Positions 14,015 through 19,204 of a stretch of DNA of 19,204 nt are shown piece after piece. The translations under genes were made by a program, and so were the position numbers. Under the pieces are notes generated by a model. That model did no database searches. It was not told the origin of the DNA and saw only the letters and a list, made by a program, of their open reading frames with translations. Numbering within the stretch: position 1 is the first letter of the stretch; each line of letters starts with the position of its first letter. This stretch comes from Rhodospirillaceae bacterium (lineage in GTDB: Bacteria > Pseudomonadota > Alphaproteobacteria > Rhodospirillales > Rhodospirillaceae): assembly GCA_002691085.1 (NCBI GenBank), contig NZGX01000023.1, positions 110 through 19,313 of the forward strand, written 5' to 3'.

Positions 14015-15253
14015 ATGGCACCAGATAATTCCTTAGAAAATAGAGATTCAGATATAACAGCTAGTGACTTAGTTAAACTAGCCTCAAAAATAGGGCCTAA
14101 GCTATTTGACCGAAGACACACTTCTTCAAAAAATCGATGCTTACCAAAAGATACTATAGACGATTTAAAGGAATCGAAAGTACTCAGGGCTTGTATGCCA
14201 AAAAGGTTTGGAGGTTTTGAATTGCCCTTTGGAGCTCATACTGATGTGGCTATGGAATTAGCAAAATCCTGTGGGTCCACAGCTTGGGTTTCTGGGATAA
14301 TCGGAAGCCATAATTGGTGGTTAGGAAAGTATCAACCCGAAGCGCAATTCGAAGTTTGGGAAAACGACCCAGATGCAATTGTTGGGGCGGCTTTTGCTCA
14401 TAAGCAAGGAACAAAAGGAACAAAAACTAAAGGTGGTTATCTAGTTTCTGGACGATGGATGTGGTGCTCAGGTTCAGCACATTGTGATTGGGTTTCTCTA
14501 ATGACTCCGATAATAAAAGAAAACTTGCCCCCAGAGTTAGCAATGATAATTGTGCCTAAAGAAGATTATCAAATAGAAGATGTATGGTATTCACCAGGAA
14601 TGAGAGGTTCTGGATCAAATGATATTCTAATAGATGAGAAGTTTGTTCCTGAACATCGTATTACAAAATTAGCTGATTTAAACAAGAAAGACTCACCAGG
14701 ATGTTCACTTAATACTGGCCCTGTATATAAGCTTCCCATGCTGGATGTTTTCGGATATTCGGTTGCTATACCAACTCTAGGCTGCGCGATTGCAACACAT
14801 AATCACTATTTAAGTGAAATGACAGGAAGGGTAGGTTTAGATAGTGCCAAGATACTTGAGTTTCAAAGCCAACAACTACGTGCAGCAGAGTCATCTATGG
14901 AAATTGATGCTGCCTTAGAAATCTATAGATCAGACCTTTGCAAAATGTGGAATGCAGCAGAGAATAACAGAGAATTAAAACCGCATGAACTAAATAAGTT
15001 CAAGAGAAATTGCGCTTATGTTGCAACACTTGCAAGAAGGTCTGCTACACGAATTATTGAAGCCATGGGTGCTACTGGTATTGCGGATAGTAACCCAGCT
15101 TATACTTCATTTTCAGATACTATTGCAGGTGCTTCCCACAGGGCACTTTCGTGGGATATTAACGGGACAATATGGGGTAAAGAGATGTTTGGCTTAAATA
15201 AAAATGAGTCTGAAGTTGACAGGCGAATGGCACCTAAAGAAAAACATAATTGA
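14015..15253 (+). CDS. Acyl-CoA-dehydrogenase-fold flavin monooxygenase, copy 2
   Basis: The 412-residue paralogue of the preceding gene has the fuller set of group D oxygenase motifs: PKRFGGFELPFG (62-73), CGSTAWVSGIIGSHNWWLGKY (86-106, H99), SGRWMWCSGSAHCDW (145-159, H156), GMRGSGSNDILIDEKFVPEH (195-214) and GASHRALSWD (372-381, H375). The likely reaction is hydroxylation of an aromatic or CoA-bound substrate with FADH2 or FMNH2 and oxygen. A charged C-terminal tail (about 395-412) is an extension relative to copy 1. AGGGAA is well placed before ATG. The two genes probably arose by tandem duplication. They may form a mixed complex, act on successive intermediates, or copy 1 may be catalytically altered. 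Confidence 0.85.
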   Translation: MAPDNSLENRDSDITASDLVKLASKIGPKLFDRRHTSSKNRCLPKDTIDDLKESKVLRACMPKRFGGFELPFGAHTDVAMELAKSCGSTAWVSGIIGSHNWWLGKYQPEAQFEVWENDPDAIVGAAFAHKQGTKGTKTKGGYLVSGRWMWCSGSAHCDWVSLMTPIIKENLPPELAMIIVPKEDYQIEDVWYSPGMRGSGSNDILIDEKFVPEHRITKLADLNKKDSPGCSLNTGPVYKLPMLDVFGYSVAIPTLGCAIATHNHYLSEMTGRVGLDSAKILEFQSQQLRAAESSMEIDAALEIYRSDLCKMWNAAENNRELKPHELNKFKRNCAYVATLARRSATRIIEAMGATGIADSNPAYTSFSDTIAGASHRALSWDINGTIWGKEMFGLNKNESEVDRRMAPKEKHN

Positions 15254-15277
15254 AAAAGTTTAATAGGAGAATACGGA

Positions 15278-15649
15278 ATGCTAGCTTATTTGACATTTGG
15301 AACAAATGATAAAGAGAAAGCCGTATCGTTTTATGAAAGTCTCTTAGGTGAAATTGGGGCAAAACAATTATTTAGTAATGACAGATTAGTTTGCTTTGGA
15401 ACTGAAATGGGTAAGCCAATGGTTTGTGTTGGGGATCCTTTTAACGGAGAAGAAGCATCTTATGGAAATGGAACCATGGTTGCCATACAAGCGGGTAGTA
15501 GAGAAAACGTTGACAAATTATACTCTAAAGCCATTTCATTAGGAGCAAAAGATGAAGGTGGCCCAGGTGAGAGGAATCCAGCTTTCTATGGGGCATACTT
15601 CAGGGACCTAGACGGTAATAAGATAGTTGTTTGCCATATGGTCGGATAA
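15278..15649 (+). CDS. VOC (glyoxalase/bleomycin-resistance fold) protein
   Basis: The 123-residue single-domain protein has two beta-alpha-beta-beta-beta units: LTFGTNDKEKAVSFYESLLGEIGAKQ (5-30) and the closing YGAYFRDLDGNKIVVCH (104-120). The first metal-ligand position, often His in this superfamily (as in 'hi..v'), is Tyr4 here, which is common in the YLTFGTND subgroup of uncharacterised glyoxalase-like proteins. A ring-cleavage dioxygenase is not supported, since those have two such modules. AGGAGA lies before ATG. It is the last gene of the plus-strand cluster, 24 bases after the flavin monooxygenase. Function unknown; isomerase, lyase or thiol-transfer chemistry are all known for the fold. 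Confidence 0.85.
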   Translation: MLAYLTFGTNDKEKAVSFYESLLGEIGAKQLFSNDRLVCFGTEMGKPMVCVGDPFNGEEASYGNGTMVAIQAGSRENVDKLYSKAISLGAKDEGGPGERNPAFYGAYFRDLDGNKIVVCHMVG

Positions 15650-15675
15650 ACAAAAGACTAATTTTTTAAGTTGCA

Positions 15676-16221
15676 TCAAGGTTTATTGCATAATTGCAGA
15701 AGGTGGATTAGACCTTGGTCAACTATCTCTAGTTTTGAAAGTTGTTCAATTATGTTCTTGAGATATTCAATACTTCTGCCCTCGGAACCAATTCCCTGCC
15801 TTAAAAAATTTACTTTCTCATTCTCAGAAATATTTCCTACATAATGTTTATGAGATACATTACTGATGTAAACCCTTGCCTTGACTATTCTGTTATCCTT
15901 AAGAACTATTTCCTTATATTCTGGTGTATAAACATTTGTAATTAACTCTCTTGCATCAAGATATTTAACAACGTCATTAAGGTCTTTATCCGAAACTTTA
16001 TATGCCCTTCCTTGACAGCTCCCACCTGGTTTCAAACCACTAACCAAGCCAGGTTTACTTGAGGTCCCCCTGTAATGAATTGAGATTATACACATATCTC
16101 TTTGCCATCCATTAATAACTGCTGGTATCATTTCAGAATATTTAAAATTTGGCCTCCACATAAGGGAACCATATGCAAAAACCCAATTGCTTATTATATT
16201 ATTTGAAATGTGATTATTCAT
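15676..16221 (-). CDS. chaC: ChaC-like gamma-glutamylcyclotransferase
   Basis: The 181-residue protein fits ChaC, which degrades glutathione to 5-oxoproline and Cys-Gly in the cytosol. The signature FAYGSLMWRPNF (15-26) forms the substrate pocket, and YLDARELITNVYTPEY (88-103) holds E92, at the place of the catalytic Glu. It is the last gene of the minus-strand group, starting 25 bases after the prephenate dehydrogenase stop; no clear ribosome site precedes its ATG. Its end converges on the VOC gene with only 26 bases between. Release of 5-oxoproline is notable because the hyuA-like family includes 5-oxoprolinases, but the two genes are far apart and nothing else links them. Confidence 0.88.
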   Translation of the reverse strand: MNNHISNNIISNWVFAYGSLMWRPNFKYSEMIPAVINGWQRDMCIISIHYRGTSSKPGLVSGLKPGGSCQGRAYKVSDKDLNDVVKYLDARELITNVYTPEYKEIVLKDNRIVKARVYISNVSHKHYVGNISENEKVNFLRQGIGSEGRSIEYLKNIIEQLSKLEIVDQGLIHLLQLCNKP

Positions 16222-16246
16222 TTATTTATAGATAGGAAGTACACAA

Positions 16247-17131
16247 TTATGCCTGATTTGCCTCAATTATACCTCTTCGGATTTTTCTAGTCCTTGCAAA
16301 AAGTTTTTCTAGTTTTTCTCCCTCATCATACCTTATGGCCCTTTGTAAAGCGGTCAAGTCTTCCGAAAATCTCTGGAGCATGCTTAATGTTGCATCCTTA
16401 TTTGACATAAATATATCTCTCCACATAACTGGGTCCGATGCAGCAATCCTTGTAAAATCTCTAAAGCCAGATGCAGAATATTTAATAACTTCCTGCCTAA
16501 GATCTTCTTCTAAATCGGTTGCTGTACCAACGATTGTATATGCAATAAGATGTGGCAGATGGGATGTTATAGCAAGAACAATATCGTGATGCTGAGGTGT
16601 CATTATATCAACGCTTGAACCCATGAGCGTCCAAATATTTTTAATTTTTTCAACAGCACTCTTATTAGTTTTCTCTGTAGGAGTAAGAATTGTCCATCTA
16701 TTATGAAATAACTCAGAAAAACCCGACCTTGGTCCGGAATGTTCAGTTCCTGCAATAGGATGACCTGGAACGAACATATCTAAACTACCAAGGCATTTTT
16801 TTGCGATATCTACTGTAATTTCCTTAACGGAACCAACATCAGTTATAATGGCATTAGAATCTAAATTCCTTGAAAGCTCCTTAAAGACATCTTCATAACC
16901 ACCCAAAGGTATTGCAATTACAACTAAATCAGCATTAGTAACAGCTTGAGATATATTGTTATATGCTTCATTAACTAAACCTAGTTCTAAAGAAACTCTC
17001 ATAGTTTCTTCAGAGCGAACCGCAGTAACTATCTTATTGACAATACCTAATTCTCTCATAGATCTTGCCATACTTGAGGCAATAAGACCCATACCAATAA
17101 ACGCTACCTTTTTAAATATAATCTTTGACAT
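16247..17131 (-). CDS. tyrA: Prephenate (cyclohexadienyl) dehydrogenase
   Basis: The protein (294 residues from ATG at 17131) oxidatively decarboxylates prephenate or arogenate in tyrosine synthesis. Motifs: the NAD(P)-binding FIGMGLIASS (11-20, third Gly replaced by Ala), DVGSVKE (98-104), GHPIAGTEHSG (123-133) and TSHLPH (189-194), which contain the conserved active-site His residues. A TTG at 17143 extends the frame by four codons, but AAGGAAA lies 5 bases before the ATG at 17131, so that is the better start. The start overlaps the hisC end by 20 bases, indicating translational coupling. There is no chorismate mutase or ACT domain, matching the monofunctional alphaproteobacterial form. Confidence 0.92.
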   Translation of the reverse strand: MSKIIFKKVAFIGMGLIASSMARSMRELGIVNKIVTAVRSEETMRVSLELGLVNEAYNNISQAVTNADLVVIAIPLGGYEDVFKELSRNLDSNAIITDVGSVKEITVDIAKKCLGSLDMFVPGHPIAGTEHSGPRSGFSELFHNRWTILTPTEKTNKSAVEKIKNIWTLMGSSVDIMTPQHHDIVLAITSHLPHLIAYTIVGTATDLEEDLRQEVIKYSASGFRDFTRIAASDPVMWRDIFMSNKDATLSMLQRFSEDLTALQRAIRYDEGEKLEKLFARTRKIRRGIIEANQA

Positions 17132-18224
17132 TATTTCCTTCAAAAAATTGCTTAAGTTTTAAATACAATTCATTCATCTGTGGTTTTGTTCCAACTGTAA
17201 TCCTCAGATAATCAGATAAACCATAACTATCAACACGCCTAACAATAATTCCAGAACTTCTTAGAAAGTCATCAGCCTGGTCTGCAGATTTATTTTCATT
17301 TTTTGGGAATTTAGCGAGAATAAAATTAGCAGCACCTCCATTGATTTCGAGACCTAAAGATCTGAATTTGGGGACAAACTCTTTTATCATTTTCGAATTA
17401 TGTTCTCTCAAATATTTGGTATATCCAATATCTCTAACTGCTTCTCTTGCTGCAATAATTGCAGGTGAATTTAAATTAAAAGGATTCCTTAACTTTTCTA
17501 GAGTTTCTATTATTGAAATATCACCATATCCCCAACCTACCCTCAATGCTGCCAAACCATATATCTTCGAAAGAGTTCTTGTAACCAAAACATTCTCATA
17601 TTTACTTGCTAATGATAAAGCACCATCATGGTCCTCTTGAGACATGTATTCTGAATATGCACCATCAAGAACCAACAAGATATCTTCCCTAAGAGCTTCT
17701 CTCAAGTCTACTATATCCTTTCTATTTAAAACAGTTCCTGTGGGATTATTAGGGTTTGCTAAAAAAACTATTTTCGTTTTTTTGGAAACACACTTTAGGA
17801 TTAATTCGATATCTGCAGTGAGATTTTTCTCCTGAGCAATTACTGGGACTGCGCCAACACTCTTCGCATAAATGCTATACATAGAAAAAGCATGTTTAGT
17901 ATGAATAATTTCATCGTTAGCACCCGAATATGCTCTACATGCTAAGCATAAAATTTCATCTGAACCAGCTCCGCATATAATTCTCCCCTTAGGGACTTGG
18001 TAGATTTCTGCTAAAGCTTCCTTTAGAGCACTGGCACTACCATCTGGATAAAGATGTAATTTTGTTTTAACCTCATTATATGCATTAATAGCAGAAGAAC
18101 TTGGCCCAAAAGGGTTCTCATTTGAAGAAAGCTTAATAACACTAGAAAATTGGTCAAGCTTTGACTCGCCTCCTTGATATAGGGGAATATTCTTAATGTG
18201 TATTTTTGATTTAAGTAAAGACAT
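17112..18224 (-). CDS. hisC: Histidinol-phosphate/aromatic aminotransferase
   Basis: The 370-residue fold-type I aminotransferase uses PLP; K220 in RTLSKIYGLAALRVGW is the Schiff-base lysine. SSNENPFGP (33-41), GAGSDE (85-90), NPNNPTG (157-163) and DGAYSEY (187-193) are further HisC signatures, and the C-terminal arginine motif LRITVGT is intact. In this neighbourhood, directly before the prephenate dehydrogenase gene, it may serve both histidine synthesis and phenylalanine/tyrosine transamination. It overlaps the next gene by 20 bases. No Shine-Dalgarno sequence is obvious before its ATG. The 92-bp spacer to metX is shared and divergent. Confidence 0.93.
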   Translation of the reverse strand: MSLLKSKIHIKNIPLYQGGESKLDQFSSVIKLSSNENPFGPSSSAINAYNEVKTKLHLYPDGSASALKEALAEIYQVPKGRIICGAGSDEILCLACRAYSGANDEIIHTKHAFSMYSIYAKSVGAVPVIAQEKNLTADIELILKCVSKKTKIVFLANPNNPTGTVLNRKDIVDLREALREDILLVLDGAYSEYMSQEDHDGALSLASKYENVLVTRTLSKIYGLAALRVGWGYGDISIIETLEKLRNPFNLNSPAIIAAREAVRDIGYTKYLREHNSKMIKEFVPKFRSLGLEINGGAANFILAKFPKNENKSADQADDFLRSSGIIVRRVDSYGLSDYLRITVGTKPQMNELYLKLKQFFEGNNVKDYI

Positions 18225-18316
18225 TATATTACAATGTATTCTAAAATAATTAAAAATAAAGTAGTCTTAACAATATTGAAATAGAGAAATTTAAAAAAAA
18301 CATAAGTAGCTTTATA
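18225..18316. promoter_or_regulatory. Divergent spacer between hisC and metX
   Basis: The 92 bases are almost all A and T and must hold promoters for both directions. No consensus -35/-10 pair with good spacing and no riboswitch-like structure was recognised. There is little room for a SAM riboswitch upstream of metX. Confidence 0.4.
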
Positions 18317-19204
18317 ATGAACAACAAAAACTCAGAATATCAATTTTCACCGTCCATTACCCTTGACCAAGAGCTAGTATTACAATCTGGAGTCTCTCTT
18401 AAAAATGTAAAATTAGCCTACCAAACATACGGTAAGCTTAATAGTGAAAAATCAAATACGATTTTGATTTGCCATGCCCTCACTGGTGATCAGTTTGTCT
18501 CTGGAAAGCACCCAATAACTGGAAAGAATGGCTGGTGGAATGAACTTGTAGGGCCAGGAAAAGTGATTGATACGAACATTTATTTTGTAATTTGCACTAA
18601 TATTCTCGGAGGATGTATGGGTTCTTCTGGCCCAAATCAGATTAACCCTGACACAGAAGAGTTTTATGGATTAAATTTTCCAGTAATAACTATAAGAGAT
18701 ATGGTCAAAGCACAAAAAATGCTTCTTGATCAGCTTGGAGTGGACAAGATCTTCTGTGTTATGGGAGGTTCTATGGGTGCAATGCAAGCTCTAGAATGGG
18801 CTCATAGATTTCCGCATAAAGTTATCGCTGCAGTTCCAATTGCTGGCTCTTATAGACATTCTGCACAAAATATTGCTTTTCATGAAGTTGGTCGCCAAGC
18901 AATAATGGCAGACCCAGACTGGCAACAAGGAAACTATTTAAAAGCAGGAACGAAGCCTAAAAGGGGTCTTGCGGTAGCAAGGATGGCGGCTCATATAACA
19001 TATCTATCTGAACCCGCACTTCATAGAAAATTTGGAAGAAAACTCCAAAATAGGATGAATTTAACTTACGGTTTTGATGCAGACTTTCAGGTTGAAAGTT
19101 ACTTAAGACATCAAGGTTATAACTTTGTTGATAGATTTGACGCTAATTCTTACCTATATATAACTCGGGCGATGGACTATTTTGATTTAGCTGCGGAGAA
19201 TGAT
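18317..19204 (+). CDS. metX: Homoserine O-acetyltransferase, C-terminus off the window
   Basis: The frame is open for 296 codons from ATG at 18317 to the window edge; the family runs to about 370-400 residues, so roughly the last quarter is missing. It is an alpha/beta-hydrolase-fold enzyme that acylates homoserine in methionine synthesis. Seen: LAYQTYGKLN (33-42), HALTGD (53-58), CTNILGGCMGSSGPNQINP (93-111) and the nucleophile elbow GGSMGAMQALEWA with S152. The Asp and His of the triad lie beyond the edge. Acetyl versus succinyl donor cannot be fixed here. In alphaproteobacteria metW usually follows, likely just right of the window. The ribosome site is weak. Confidence 0.93.
   Translation, partial: MNNKNSEYQFSPSITLDQELVLQSGVSLKNVKLAYQTYGKLNSEKSNTILICHALTGDQFVSGKHPITGKNGWWNELVGPGKVIDTNIYFVICTNILGGCMGSSGPNQINPDTEEFYGLNFPVITIRDMVKAQKMLLDQLGVDKIFCVMGGSMGAMQALEWAHRFPHKVIAAVPIAGSYRHSAQNIAFHEVGRQAIMADPDWQQGNYLKAGTKPKRGLAVARMAAHITYLSEPALHRKFGRKLQNRMNLTYGFDADFQVESYLRHQGYNFVDRFDANSYLYITRAMDYFDLAAEND

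Noticed and set aside
15650..15675. Possible bidirectional terminator between the convergent VOC and chaC-like genes
   Set aside because: The 26-base gap has a T run but no GC-containing inverted repeat; no convincing hairpin could be drawn.
17132..17143. TTG at 17143 as the prephenate dehydrogenase start
   Set aside because: It adds only four residues and lies upstream of the AAGGAAA ribosome site that serves the ATG at 17131.

Overview
The window is AT-rich, gene-dense bacterial DNA without introns, rRNA, tRNA, CRISPR arrays, IS elements or phage genes. The right end carries hisC and a prephenate dehydrogenase gene running left, with a divergent metX. I recall this neighbourhood from Alphaproteobacteria. 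Together with the low GC and short spacers it suggests a streamlined, probably marine alphaproteobacterium. The lineage is inferred, not proven.

Layout. (1) 1-2118, minus: a hydantoinase/oxoprolinase A-type gene (hyuA-like) that runs off the left edge and ends in a Lys/Ala/Pro repeat tail. (2) 2330-3241, minus: an HMG-CoA lyase family gene followed by its own likely terminator. (3) 3242-3486: a divergent intergenic region with a perfect 17-nt palindrome, probably a repressor operator. (4) 3487-15649, plus: thirteen closely spaced genes forming one long catabolic-looking cluster: family III CoA-transferase, cysteine amidohydrolase, methyltransferase A, aromatic-ring-type FAD monooxygenase, two small coiled-coil proteins, MmgE/PrpD, methyltransferase B, a third small coiled-coil protein, hotdog thioesterase, isocitrate-lyase-superfamily lyase, two acyl-CoA-dehydrogenase-fold flavin monooxygenases and a VOC protein. 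(5) 15676-18224, minus: ChaC-like gamma-glutamylcyclotransferase, prephenate dehydrogenase and HisC, which is housekeeping amino-acid metabolism. (6) 18317 to the right edge, plus: metX, incomplete.

How the genes may work together. The cluster combines hydroxylases (one single-component FAD enzyme and two two-component-type oxygenases), a C-N hydrolase, CoA transfer and thioester hydrolysis, a dehydratase-type protein and two C-C lyases, with a hydantoinase alongside. This resembles degradation of an aromatic or N-heterocyclic compound to central metabolites through CoA and branched-acid intermediates. The substrate cannot be read from the sequence. No transporter, regulator or flavin reductase gene is visible.

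The least explained part is 5398-11426. It holds two paralogous methyltransferases that share an unrecognised N-terminal region of about 185 residues, and three paralogous 100-117-residue proteins with a four-heptad coiled coil that I cannot assign to a named family. Their repeated association suggests an ancestral methyltransferase plus small-protein module that duplicated inside the operon. This is the best candidate for an undescribed system here.
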